A stretch of DNA of 64,000 nucleotides from Pseudoruegeria sp039972875 (GTDB lineage Bacteria > Pseudomonadota > Alphaproteobacteria > Rhodobacterales > Rhodobacteraceae), in the NCBI GenBank assembly GCA_039972875.1, contig JBDWMA010000006.1, positions 62,001 to 126,000 on the forward strand, written 5' to 3'. Numbering within the stretch: the first letter of the stretch is position 1; each line of letters starts with the position of its first letter. A program made the position numbers and the translations under genes. Shown piece after piece: positions 8,933 through 17,287 of the stretch. The notes below the pieces were generated by a model. That model was not told where the DNA came from, did not search any database, and was given only the letters and a program-made list of their open reading frames with translations.

Positions 8933-8947
8933 CGCACGATTCGTGCG
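8933..8947 (-). promoter_or_regulatory. 15-base inverted repeat upstream of the RTX gene
   Basis: CGCACGA and TCGTGCG are perfect inverted repeats around a single central T, 27 bases before the start codon of the RTX gene. The position is right for an operator or for an mRNA stem in the 5 prime leader. I cannot assign a regulator. Confidence 0.3.
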
Positions 8948-9015
8948 GGCACAATATGTTATGACGCAATCGGAATTAGCATCTCGTTAATAATCTATAA
9001 ATTTTTAGGAAAATA

Positions 9016-9330
9016 CTATTGTTCCACGGGAGCCGGCGCAGCAGCTTCGGGGTCATCTCCACCCTGAATTTCCGCCGCAATCTCAGTTGCCCAATCCCCG
9101 ATGATCGGGATGAAATCAATTTTCGACAAAGAATACACAGCAACGGATACAAGCACTGTTGCCCCGACGACAGTCCCTAATCCGACGGCCATACCACGGG
9201 CGAATTGGAACAAAAGCGTCCGCCACATGTTGTTATTGATCCGAACAATACGATGATTGTTAAAGGTTTCCAGCTCTTTACGAATGCGAAGCAGCTCATC
9301 GTTCATGTCGGTTTGTGGATCAGTGCTCAT
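9016..9330 (-). CDS. DUF5665-type small membrane protein
   Basis: A 104-residue protein with an N-terminal amphipathic helix (about 10-35, charged and probably coiled), one long hydrophobic segment near 45-72 (GMAVGLGTVVGATVLVSVAV) and an acidic/Pro-rich tail. This matches my memory of the DUF5665 family, which has no known function. AGGGA lies three bases from the ATG at 9330, rather close but usable. It stands between the RTX gene and a DUF1643 gene, all on the same strand. Confidence 0.65.
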   Translation of the reverse strand: MSTDPQTDMNDELLRIRKELETFNNHRIVRINNNMWRTLLFQFARGMAVGLGTVVGATVLVSVAVYSLSKIDFIPIIGDWATEIAAEIQGGDDPEAAAPAPVEQ

Positions 9331-9385
9331 ACGTCCCTCGGTCTATGTTTTGTCCCCATTAATGGTCAGATTGCGCTGTACAAGT

Positions 9386-9892
9386 CTATATCCAAGGACG
9401 AGGTTGTTCAGAATAGGCTATATAAAGTGGATGCTTGGGGTGACCCGCCTTTGAAAGCCCCAAATGAAACAACGGCAGACTTGTTTTACGCAACATCGCT
9501 TCGACCTCAGGGCCGCGATTGCGATGCGCACCATGGGTCCCCCATGCGCAAATGACTTGATCGGCCCATTGGGCGGCCTCCAAAATAGTTGCATCATTTT
9601 CTGGCCCGTTTGGATCCGCGGCCGCACGCATAATTTTAGGATCTGTATCCCGCCACGCAAAAATGTTGCACACGCGAAAACCCCCAAAGCCAAGCGCACG
9701 GGCGCGACGCTCACATCGTTCAACAGTAGGATCATTCTGCACTTCGGTCGCGGTTGACGGGTTTAGCATGACGAACGCGACGTTGTGGCCTGCCGTGTCC
9801 CAAACCCGAGTCAGAGCGTATCGATATCGTTCACAATCCGAATAGATCGCAATCGAGGCAGCATCCTGTTTTTGATGGGTCCGAGTGATCAA
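9386..9892 (-). CDS. DUF1643 family protein
   Basis: Conserved bacterial family of unknown function. Family features are FVMLNPSTA, NDPTVERCERRA, GFGGFRVCNIFAWRDTDP (split as GFGG and NIFAWRDTDP), and CAWGTHG. The open frame runs back to 9979 without any ATG or GTG; candidate starts are TTG at 9892 (168 residues, beginning with ITRTHQKQ, which best fits the family), 9898, or 9979. The longest form would overlap the aminotransferase stop by 32 bases. No good ribosome-binding site was found for any of them. Confidence 0.75.
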   Translation of the reverse strand: MITRTHQKQDAASIAIYSDCERYRYALTRVWDTAGHNVAFVMLNPSTATEVQNDPTVERCERRARALGFGGFRVCNIFAWRDTDPKIMRAAADPNGPENDATILEAAQWADQVICAWGTHGAHRNRGPEVEAMLRKTSLPLFHLGLSKAGHPKHPLYIAYSEQPRPWI

Positions 9893-9947
9893 AGGCAAGG
9901 CTCGCAATTTGAGAAAGGGGCAACGCCAAACGCCGCCCCAAACCGGA

Positions 9948-11132
9948 TCAAATACCTGTGTCGATGATCGCCTTGGCAAGCACCGGAACCGTTTCGGCGT
10001 TCAGGCCCGCAATGTTCATTCGGCTGTCGCCTACCATGTAAATCCCATGATCCGCGCGCAGCAGTTCAACTTGTGCTGGTGTCGCGCCAAGGCGCGAGAA
10101 CATACCGCGATGTTGCCCAAGGAAGCTAAACCGGTCTGACCCAGCGAGCCGCTGCAATTCAGCAGCCAAGTCGGTGCGTAGTTTCAGCATCCCAAGACGC
10201 ACCTCTTCAAGCTCAGCCTTCCAATCGGCCCGTAGCGTGTCATCTGTCAGGATCATAGTCACAAGGCGCGCGCCGTGATCTGGTGGAAACGAATAGTTCT
10301 GACGATTTAAATAGGCTAAAGACCCTTGTGCCAGAGGTTGACCACCCGCTTTTTCTGAGATCGCCATCAAGAGGCCGGTGCGTTCGCGATAGATCCCAAA
10401 ATTCTTAGAACAACTGGCTGCAATGATGGTTTCTGGCATTTCGCTGGCAACCATTCGAACAGCGGCGGCATCTTCTTGTAGACCGTCCCCAAAACCTTGA
10501 TATGCAATGTCCACAAATGGAATCGCACCGGTGTCTTGCAATGCAGAGATAACCTCGGCCCACTGAGGCAATGTCAGGTTTGCGCCGGTTGGATTGTGAC
10601 AGCAGCCGTGCAGAAGAACCACATCGCCGGCTTTGACCTTACCCAGGTCTTCGAGCATGCCATCAATATCAACACCACGGGATTCGCTGTCGAAATAGCG
10701 GTATTCTGCCATTGGCATGCCAAGGAATTTCAGTATCGAGGGATGGTTGGGCCATGTTGGTGCAGACAGCCATACGGTGGCGTTCGGGTTAACCCATTTG
10801 ATCAGTTCAAAACCTTGACGAATGGCTCCCGTTCCACCTGGCGTGGCAACCGCTGCAATACGATCACGAGACACAGAATCAGCCAAAACCAAGTTGATCA
10901 TCGCGTTGCCATAGGCTGGATCACCCGCGAGGCCAGTATAGGCTTTGGTGGTTTCCTCTTCCCACAACAGTTTTTCAGCAGCTTTGATTGCACGCATTAC
11001 GGGCGTATTGCCCGTTGCGTCTTTGTACACACCGACACCAAGGTCGATTTTGTTGGTACGAGGATCCTCACGGTAAGCTTGCATCAAAGCGAGGATTTTA
11101 TCTGCGGGTTGGGGGATCAGGTCATTAAGCAT
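9948..11132 (-). CDS. Aromatic/aspartate aminotransferase, class I
   Basis: PLP-dependent transaminase of 394 residues of the AspC/TyrB type, exchanging amino groups between aspartate or aromatic amino acids and 2-oxoglutarate. The N-terminal IDLGVGVYKD, GGTGAIRQG, HGCCHNPTG and the PLP lysine in SCSKNFGIYRERTG are all present, with the carboxylate-binding arginine in DSRMNIAGL near the end. The ATG lies two bases after the sseA stop, so the two are cotranscribed. AspC and TyrB activities cannot be separated from the sequence alone, so no symbol is given. Confidence 0.92.
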   Translation of the reverse strand: MLNDLIPQPADKILALMQAYREDPRTNKIDLGVGVYKDATGNTPVMRAIKAAEKLLWEEETTKAYTGLAGDPAYGNAMINLVLADSVSRDRIAAVATPGGTGAIRQGFELIKWVNPNATVWLSAPTWPNHPSILKFLGMPMAEYRYFDSESRGVDIDGMLEDLGKVKAGDVVLLHGCCHNPTGANLTLPQWAEVISALQDTGAIPFVDIAYQGFGDGLQEDAAAVRMVASEMPETIIAASCSKNFGIYRERTGLLMAISEKAGGQPLAQGSLAYLNRQNYSFPPDHGARLVTMILTDDTLRADWKAELEEVRLGMLKLRTDLAAELQRLAGSDRFSFLGQHRGMFSRLGATPAQVELLRADHGIYMVGDSRMNIAGLNAETVPVLAKAIIDTGI

Positions 11133-11134
11133 AA

Positions 11135-11989
11135 TTATGCGCCGGTTTCTACATTAAGGTAAGGGAACATGCCCCATTCAGCCCAAGAGCCGTCATAGAG
11201 CGCGTGGTCGCGATGGCCCATGCGTTCAAGCGCAATTGCAAGAACGGCGGCTGTTACGCCAGAACCACAGGTGGTAATTGCAGGTTTCGTTAGATCAACA
11301 CCGGCAGCCTCAAATAGGGCGCGGGTCTCTTCTGGGTGTTTCATCGTTTGATCATCATTCAATAGGCTAGCGTAATGCACATTGACCGAGCCCGGAATAT
11401 GCCCGGCGCGCAACCCAGGACGAGGTTCGTCCGCGTCACCGCGAAACCGGTCCGGCGCGCGGGCGTCGATAATGGAATGGCTTTTGATCTTAGAAGCATG
11501 GGCCACTTGAGTGACATCTTTGACCAGACCGGCTTGCCGTGACACCGTCATGTGTCGATCCCGGATCACCGGAGGCATATCCTCGATCTCACGGCCTTCG
11601 GCCTGCCATTTCGGAAAGCCTCCATCCAGAACAGCAATATCTGTTTTTCCCATCAGACGGAACAACCACCACACGCGCGCAGCTGAAAACAGACCTGATC
11701 CATCATAAACCACAACCTGATGGCCGTCCCCGACCCCCATCGCACGCAGCCGGGACATAAATTTTTCCACTGGAGGTGCCATATGCGGTACTTCAGAGCG
11801 CTGATCGCTAAAATCTTCGATGTCAAAAAAGCGCGCGCCGGGGATATGTGCGGCCTCATATTCGGCCTTTGCATCGCGTGGACTTCCCGGCAAATACCAA
11901 GACGCATCCAGAATCCGCAAATCGGGATCCTTCAGATGGGCCGCAAGCCAGTCGGTGGACACCAGAGTTTTTGGATCATCAGACGCCAT
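11135..11989 (-). CDS. sseA: 3-mercaptopyruvate/thiosulfate sulfurtransferase
   Basis: A 284-residue protein with two rhodanese domains, moving sulfane sulfur from 3-mercaptopyruvate to cyanide or thiol acceptors. The catalytic loop of the second domain reads CGSGVTA, the mercaptopyruvate form (thiosulfate rhodaneses typically have CRKGVTA), and VYDGSGLFSAARVWW sits in the inactive first domain. It is cotranscribed with the transaminase, which makes sense because transaminating cysteine yields 3-mercaptopyruvate. Start ATG 11989; upstream ribosome-binding site weak. Confidence 0.9.
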   Translation of the reverse strand: MASDDPKTLVSTDWLAAHLKDPDLRILDASWYLPGSPRDAKAEYEAAHIPGARFFDIEDFSDQRSEVPHMAPPVEKFMSRLRAMGVGDGHQVVVYDGSGLFSAARVWWLFRLMGKTDIAVLDGGFPKWQAEGREIEDMPPVIRDRHMTVSRQAGLVKDVTQVAHASKIKSHSIIDARAPDRFRGDADEPRPGLRAGHIPGSVNVHYASLLNDDQTMKHPEETRALFEAAGVDLTKPAITTCGSGVTAAVLAIALERMGHRDHALYDGSWAEWGMFPYLNVETGA

Positions 11990-12057
11990 GGCGAGTCTTT
12001 CTGAATTAAGACAACAGTCTGTTCTGCCTAGCGCCGCAAACCCCTAAGGGCAAGAGG

Positions 12058-12069
12058 CAGGGTACCCTG
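12058..12069. promoter_or_regulatory. 12-base perfect palindrome upstream of sseA
   Basis: CAGGGTACCCTG lies about 70 bases before the sseA start in the 157-base gap to the MFS gene. It may be an operator or part of a leader stem for the sseA-transaminase unit. A 12-base palindrome can occur by chance, so the call is weak. Confidence 0.2.
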
Positions 12070-12146
12070 ACCTTCCTTTGCACCACATTTCATCGGGTTT
12101 GGAGGGATTTTGAACCAATTTTCTTAAGGACCGACCAGTAATTTCT

Positions 12147-13376
12147 TCACTCTGAAGAGAGTGTATGATCTGCGACTGTTTTCCGAAAGCGCGCACCATC
12201 GATCAAAAATAGTACGAAACACGCGCAGACTCCAAGAATACACCCAACCCATGCTGTGCCCTGATATCCGGTAAACCCGGCGCAGGCCGCAAAAACCACA
12301 GATGCAAATATGGTCCCACCAAAATGGGACACCGATACAAGCGAAGAGCCTGCCCCGGGCCGAGACGACACGAGATCCTGAACATAGCCAACAGTGACCG
12401 AAAGCAAAATCCCAGCCCCTATCCCGGCCGGTAAAATCAAGATCCAAGCTGACTCTATGCTGGATTGCGCCGCAAAGATTGCCAAAAATCCACAATAAAT
12501 TAGGCCGCCAATAAACAAAATACCGCTGCGAGAGACAAATTTTAACGCCCACGCGACAAGCAACATTACGGGTGCTTCGACCATCGCAATGCCCCCGGCA
12601 AACCACCCAACATCGGACTCAGCGCCATTTAGATTATTCAAGATCAACAAGCCTAGCAATATGTTGGAAAGCGCATTCACCCCAACGATGATCGCGATCA
12701 AAAGCAACCGGGCAAGAACGCTAAATCGGGACAACTCCTTTAGGGATTCGATAAACCCAAGTCCCGATTTTTCAAAAGCGGCATTTTGATCTTCGGGCCA
12801 CATCCGCATTACCAAGATCAAAACCACAACGTTCACGGCCGCAGCGAACCCATAGACCGACAAAAGCTCCATCCCGCTGGCGACTGCAATCGCAAGCAAA
12901 GGAGGCGTCAGGCCAAATGCCCCTGCAAATGCTGCACGGACAAGTGATAGGCAGACATCCTTATCCAATGAATCATTTTTGCCTACCGCCAAACTCGCCA
13001 TCGCAAAATACTGTGTAAAAGTTGTTGCCCCAATCGGAAACAACACGACATGGGCCAAAATAAAGGTCGCTTTAGAGGGGAGAAAAAAGACACTTGCGCC
13101 AGCCAGAACGCCAAAGACGTTACACCGCAATAGAATATCACGGTACCGCCCGGTCTGGTCGGTATAAATTCCCACAAACACCGATGCAGAAACACTGACC
13201 AAAGCACCGATGGTTACGATTGCCGCATATCCGCCTCGGGTAAAACCAAGCAGTTCGATCCCAATCACCGACTGAAACGGGTTGATAGACGCAACAGCAA
13301 TCCCCATCAGCGTGATGCATAAAAATGCCAGACGCAAAAGCCTGTCATTCCAGGAATTGGTGATAGAGAGAAGCAT
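12147..13376 (-). CDS. MFS transporter
   Basis: A 409-residue integral membrane protein with about twelve hydrophobic segments and a central charged loop near residues 190-215, the usual two-times-six layout of the major facilitator superfamily. The motif-A-like loop between segments 2 and 3 reads GIYTDQTGRYRD. The substrate is unknown; the overall look resembles small-molecule efflux carriers. It lies alone between sseA and smpB. The ribosome-binding site before ATG 13376 is poor (AAAGA six bases upstream). Confidence 0.82.
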   Translation of the reverse strand: MLLSITNSWNDRLLRLAFLCITLMGIAVASINPFQSVIGIELLGFTRGGYAAIVTIGALVSVSASVFVGIYTDQTGRYRDILLRCNVFGVLAGASVFFLPSKATFILAHVVLFPIGATTFTQYFAMASLAVGKNDSLDKDVCLSLVRAAFAGAFGLTPPLLAIAVASGMELLSVYGFAAAVNVVVLILVMRMWPEDQNAAFEKSGLGFIESLKELSRFSVLARLLLIAIIVGVNALSNILLGLLILNNLNGAESDVGWFAGGIAMVEAPVMLLVAWALKFVSRSGILFIGGLIYCGFLAIFAAQSSIESAWILILPAGIGAGILLSVTVGYVQDLVSSRPGAGSSLVSVSHFGGTIFASVVFAACAGFTGYQGTAWVGCILGVCACFVLFLIDGARFRKTVADHTLSSE

Positions 13377-13457
13377 TGGGGATCTTTGCTGCTAAGGCGG
13401 CACGGAAATTCAGAGGGCATTCCTCAAATGGTATACTAGCCCAAAGATCAAAAGCAA

Positions 13458-13949
13458 TTACTCGCCGTGGCGTAGCAATCTTTGCTTTTGGCGACCCCAA
13501 TCACGTTTTGCCTCGGTGGCCCGTTTGTCGTGGTTCTTTTTACCCTTAGCGATCCCGATTTTTATCTTCACCCGGCCCTTATGGTTAAAGTACATCACCA
13601 AGGGAACAAGGGTCATGCCCTCGCGGCCGGTAGCGCGCCAAAGATTAGAAAGATCCCGTTTGGAAACCAGCAATTTGCGTTTCCGGCGCTCCTCATGGGG
13701 AAACATCGCTTGCTGATAGGGCGCAATATAGGAATTTGTCAGCCATAGTTCCCCATCATCCACTGAGGCATAGCTCTCCGCGATATTGGATTGCCCGGTT
13801 CGCAAAGATTTAACCTCCGAGCCCATAAGCATAACACCGCATTCCAGGTCATCCTCTATGGCATAGTCATATCGGGCACGCCGATTTTCGGCGATGACTT
13901 TGTAGTTCTTTTCTTCAGGGGTCTGCTTTTTCTTGGCCATAAAGCGCAT
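13458..13949 (-). CDS. smpB: SsrA-binding protein
   Basis: Binds tmRNA and brings it to stalled ribosomes for trans-translation. The 163-residue protein has the SmpB core: NYKVIAENRRARYDYAIED, GSEVKSLRTGQSNIAESYA (split as EVKSLR and NIAESY), and a basic C-terminal tail KGKKNHDKR with DWGRQKQRLLR that enters the mRNA channel. ATG 13949 has AAGG five bases upstream; the family-like MAKKK start at 13940 is the alternative. The companion rescue factor ArfB is also in this window at 21585-22007. Confidence 0.95.
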   Translation of the reverse strand: MRFMAKKKQTPEEKNYKVIAENRRARYDYAIEDDLECGVMLMGSEVKSLRTGQSNIAESYASVDDGELWLTNSYIAPYQQAMFPHEERRKRKLLVSKRDLSNLWRATGREGMTLVPLVMYFNHKGRVKIKIGIAKGKKNHDKRATEAKRDWGRQKQRLLRHGE

Positions 13950-14494
13950 CTAAGCCTTGCGGTCCGGCCTGTCCAGAGGCAGCGAGCCATCCGATTGGCC
14001 GTGATGCCTAATAAAGACTGCCTCAACGTGGCCAACGCTGCGACCCCACTTAACCTTAAACTGCGCCTGCCTACCTAAGTTTGGCAGATATAGTTTATGA
14101 AAATTGGGGGTGGGAAACTCTCATTTATTTCCAATTTGGAATAGAATTCATCGTCATACGCGCCCCACAGAAGCCTCTACTGAAGTCGGGCATTCCGCAA
14201 TCAAGCAAGGCCCAATAATAAGGCCCAATAATACCGTCCCCTTCGGGTTGTAAAATTTGGATTAGGGTCATTCCTAAATCATGGAACAGACCTAGCCCGC
14301 CACGCTTATATTTGGCACGGTCAATTCTGATTGAGACCACTTTTTCAGAAGTGTCATACACCTTGAGGAGGCGCCCTCATTATGCTTGCTTCATTTTTGC
14401 TGTAGAATCAAAATAATTTAAAATTGTGCCCAATTCTTACGGCAAGTTAACTTTAATCAAACATCTACAATGCCATTTTCAACAGGATGTTGTG
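13950..14494. other. About 545 bases with no convincing gene; possible gene remnant
   Basis: This A/T-rich stretch lacks a recognisable gene. On the minus strand a 78-codon frame runs from GTG 14361 to 14125; its first half (beginning MYDTSEKVVSIRIDRAKYK) looks protein-like, but it contains the 13-base tandem duplication at 14207-14232, which would shift its frame. Collapsing the duplication to one copy gives a different ending that closes at a TGA about 70 bases on. I read it as a possible decayed small gene. Nothing else is seen apart from the presumed smpB promoter near 13950-14060. Confidence 0.35.
14207..14232. repeat. Tandem duplication of 13 bases
   Basis: The unit AAGGCCCAATAAT occurs twice without spacer (14207-14219 and 14220-14232). 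Thirteen is not a multiple of three, so the duplication changes the reading frame of any gene crossing it. Confidence 0.9.
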
Positions 14495-14594
14495 ATCAAT
14501 CGCTTTATCGCGGGGATTTGGTATTACTTATTTTGTTCAAACACTTTGCCGCCGGGGCTTACTGATCTGCCTGTTCTCTCTTTCCATAGGATTA

Positions 14595-15044
14595 GTGATT
14601 TTCCCAAACGTCGGGCAAACTGCGGAGTCAGATGTGGTCGAAATAATGCTCTGTTACGAAACCGAAAAATCTCTTGAAGGATGTTCTCAAACCTTTGTGG
14701 AGGCCTGTCTGGACTTGACAACGTCAAGCGTGGAACAGACTGGCGTTCAGAAGGCATGTCTAAACCGATTAACGCTCGCCTGGGATGGCATACAGGGCGG
14801 TCTATTACGACGCGCTCAATCCACATATACGGGCGAACATAAGGCGAGGTTCACCCGATATGTTCAAGATTGGGCGCGTTTTGATGCATCAGCCTGCGCG
14901 TTTACATCAATGGAACACACCCCTAGATCCCGCGAAATGGAAGGGCTCTATTGCCGGTTGTCCCGCGTTCTGAAACGGGCGGAATTCCTAATCAACGTCT
15001 ATGATTCCGCTCAGGTTCGCGATCCAATACACCCGTTGCAGTAA
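14595..15044 (+). CDS. LprI-like (DUF1311-type) secreted protein, start uncertain
   Basis: The mature-like part has four or more cysteines in the pattern of the DUF1311/lysozyme-inhibitor LprI family: CSQTFVEACLD, QKACLNRL, then W-ARFDASACAF and YCRLSRVLKRAEFL, where the family has a Trp, a Cys pair and a terminal helix. GTG 14595 is the first usual start, but the open frame extends back to 14496 and codes for RRGLLICLFSLSIGLVI just upstream, a good signal-peptide core without ATG, GTG or TTG in front. Either a rare start (ATT at 14523 follows GGGGA) or a frameshift near 14545 is likely. Probably a periplasmic or surface protein. Confidence 0.55.
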   Translation: MIFPNVGQTAESDVVEIMLCYETEKSLEGCSQTFVEACLDLTTSSVEQTGVQKACLNRLTLAWDGIQGGLLRRAQSTYTGEHKARFTRYVQDWARFDASACAFTSMEHTPRSREMEGLYCRLSRVLKRAEFLINVYDSAQVRDPIHPLQ

Positions 15045-15112
15045 GGTAGAATGCACGATACCAAGACTGCAATAAAATTGTCCGTCCAAATTTTCATTGG
15101 CCCAAACTACCT

Positions 15113-16276
15113 ATGATTTATGATGTTTTGATTATTGGAGGGGGGCCAGCAGGCCTTTCCGTCGCATCACATTTACCGCAAACTCTGAAAGTTTGTGTTG
15201 TTCATCAGGACAAAGAAATCGGCCTTCCAGTTCGAACCAGCGGTGTAAGCTGGCTTTCCGATTGTCACGCATTGAAACTGCCCGAGCATGTCTACCATCC
15301 AATTCACAGCGCTGATGTTTATTCTGACCATGAATCTGCGCATTTTGATATTCAATCACATACAGTTGTGGCCTTGGATATTACAGAAACATATCGCCAC
15401 CTTGCCAGCCTGTCAGACCACCAGAATCGCGATCTTTTACTGAACAGCAAGTTTTTATCAGCTATTGAAAATGCCGACGGTACATATTCTGCTGATATTA
15501 GAACACCGGATGGCCCCCATCAGATCACGGCACGTTATCTGGTCGACGCATCCGGCTGGCACTGCGCCGTTCTTGAAAGCCTAGAGCTGAACACTGCCCC
15601 AACGCGCAAAGCTGTGGGAATTGAATATGAATACCCTTTACAAGAAATGGACCCGAATCGGGTCGTAATCTTTTTCGGAAAACACGCGTTATCTGCCTAT
15701 GGCTGGGCGCTTCCGACTCGTGAGAACACGGTGAGGTTGGGGATAGGCATTATCCAACCCGACAATACCACCAGCCCTAAAACGCTAATGCAACAATTTT
15801 TGGACAGCGATGCGCCCGAAAGAATGAACATTCCGCGTCCAAAGGACTATCATATCAACGCCGGCATCCTACCAGCCGCGCCCTATGAACCGCAGCTCGT
15901 TTATAATCGTGTCATACGGGTTGGGGACAGTGCTAATATGGCCACCCCTACCCTAGGCGAAGGCATTCGAACAGCGATCGAATCAGGGCGCGCGCTCGGA
16001 GAGGCCCTTGGGCAGGCGATTGAAAATGGGTCCGAAACACCACTACGTCGCTACGAAATCGACTGCGCACGTCGATATCAACGGAACTATAGATTTGGGT
16101 TCATGAGCAATCAGCGCGCTGCAAGCTATACACCTGAAGACTGGGATCGGGCGGTACGCAGGATCGCTCGACTTGATGAGGCCACGCTTGCAGCTGTGTT
16201 TCGCAGTGAATTCACACCTTGGATGATTGCGCGGACAGCGTTCAAAACCATCCTGCGCAAATTACGAGACCGTTAA
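15113..16276 (+). CDS. Geranylgeranyl-reductase-like FAD-dependent oxidoreductase
   Basis: A 387-residue flavoprotein. The FAD-binding dinucleotide fold is at the N-terminus (IIGGGPAGLSVASHL), followed by a PVRTSGVSW segment and a later GDSANMATPTLGEGIRTAIESG flavin motif (split as GDSANMATP and GEGIRTAIESG). These are typical of the ChlP/BchP geranylgeranyl reductase and lipid-reductase family, which saturates isoprenoid double bonds. No photosynthesis or carotenoid gene lies nearby, so a pigment role is unsupported. No clear ribosome-binding site precedes ATG 15113. It ends overlapping trhO tail to tail by four bases. Confidence 0.72.
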   Translation: MIYDVLIIGGGPAGLSVASHLPQTLKVCVVHQDKEIGLPVRTSGVSWLSDCHALKLPEHVYHPIHSADVYSDHESAHFDIQSHTVVALDITETYRHLASLSDHQNRDLLLNSKFLSAIENADGTYSADIRTPDGPHQITARYLVDASGWHCAVLESLELNTAPTRKAVGIEYEYPLQEMDPNRVVIFFGKHALSAYGWALPTRENTVRLGIGIIQPDNTTSPKTLMQQFLDSDAPERMNIPRPKDYHINAGILPAAPYEPQLVYNRVIRVGDSANMATPTLGEGIRTAIESGRALGEALGQAIENGSETPLRRYEIDCARRYQRNYRFGFMSNQRAASYTPEDWDRAVRRIARLDEATLAAVFRSEFTPWMIARTAFKTILRKLRDR

Positions 16277-17187
16277 TGCCCCGCCTCTGGTCCAACGTGG
16301 GTTTTTCCCCGTTCAGCGGCCAATGCGATTTGCTTTTGACGCTCTCGAAACCGGTCTCGATCCGTCTCATCGCGCTCATCTATACAATGATAACAAGAAA
16401 CCCCGTTTTCATAGTCATCGCGTAGCTTGTCGGCCTCTGTAATCGGGCGACGGCAAGCGTAACACAGGGAATGGGGTCCCTCTTTCAGTTCGTGCCCGAC
16501 AGAAACACGAGCGTCGAATACAAAACACTCCCCGTTCCATTTGCTTTGCGCCTGAGGGACATCTTCAAGATATTTCAGAATTCCGCCTTTTAAGTGGTAA
16601 ACATCCTCAACCCCCTGTCCCAACAGGTAGTTGGTAGATTTCTCACACCGAATGCCACCTGTACAAAACATGGCCACGCGTTTGTTATGAAAACGGTCGC
16701 TGTTCTCTTCCCACCACTTTGGGAATTCGCCGAAACTTTTGGTTTCCGGATCAACGGCCCCTTCAAAGGTCCCAATAGCAACTTCGTAATCATTGCGCGT
16801 ATCGATCACGACAACATCTTCAGCACTGATCAAATCGTTCCAGTCCTTGGGCGCCACGTAGTGCCCCACCGAAGCTGTCGGGTCGACATCCGGTTGCCCC
16901 ATTGTGACAATCTCACGCTTTAGCCGCACCTTCATCCGGATAAAGGGCATTTCAGTCGCTAAGCTTTCTTTGTGCACGAGGGTCTCGCAGCCAGGAAGCG
17001 CTTTGACATGCGCCAGCATGGCATCAATGCCCTGCCGACTGCCTGCAACGGTCCCGTTAATTCCCTCATTCGCAAGCAACAATGTGCCTTTTACGTTGTG
17101 GGCATCACACACATCCTGCAATGGACCACGTAAGGCAGCAGGGTCGGAAAATCGGGTGAAATGATAGAGTGCTGAAACTGTAAACAT
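16273..17187 (-). CDS. trhO: tRNA uridine(34) hydroxylase, rhodanese family
   Basis: TrhO (YceA) uses oxygen to hydroxylate uridine 34 in tRNA anticodons on the way to 5-methoxy- or carboxymethoxy-uridine. The 304-residue protein has an N-terminal acylphosphatase-like domain (GTLLLANEGINGTVAGS, split at EGING), a rhodanese domain with DTRNDYEVAIGTF and the active-site loop FCTGGIRCEKS, and a C-terminal cysteine-rich part (CYACRRP, SCYHC) that probably binds zinc. It diverges from pncA across a 100-base gap with inverted repeats. Confidence 0.93.
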   Translation of the reverse strand: MFTVSALYHFTRFSDPAALRGPLQDVCDAHNVKGTLLLANEGINGTVAGSRQGIDAMLAHVKALPGCETLVHKESLATEMPFIRMKVRLKREIVTMGQPDVDPTASVGHYVAPKDWNDLISAEDVVVIDTRNDYEVAIGTFEGAVDPETKSFGEFPKWWEENSDRFHNKRVAMFCTGGIRCEKSTNYLLGQGVEDVYHLKGGILKYLEDVPQAQSKWNGECFVFDARVSVGHELKEGPHSLCYACRRPITEADKLRDDYENGVSCYHCIDERDETDRDRFRERQKQIALAAERGKTHVGPEAGH

Positions 17188-17211
17188 AATGGCGACTTAT
17201 GCAAAACTGCA

Positions 17212-17263
17212 CAATGGTGCAAGTGGCACCATTGACGCAAGGCGAACGTCTGCTTACGCCTTG
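17212..17263. promoter_or_regulatory. Two perfect inverted repeats between trhO and pncA
   Basis: The first repeat has nine-base arms CAATGGTGC (17212-17220) and GCACCATTG (17226-17234) around AAGTG. The second has seven-base arms CAAGGCG (17238-17244) and CGCCTTG (17257-17263). They fill the middle of the shared upstream region of two divergent genes, as expected for operator sites. They do not resemble the NrtR or NiaR sites I remember for NAD genes. One of them could instead be a leader hairpin. Confidence 0.4.
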
Positions 17264-17287
17264 GATATTGACGGATAGGAGAGCGCA

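Noticed and set aside
12124..12606. Minus-strand frame of 160 codons rich in Trp and Cys
   Set aside because: Overlaps the MFS gene in another frame; typical out-of-frame reading of membrane-protein codons.
13950..14100. Minus-strand open frame ending HGQSDGSLPLDRPDRKA before smpB
   Set aside because: It has no start codon of any kind and opens after a stop only about 50 codons upstream; treated as chance.
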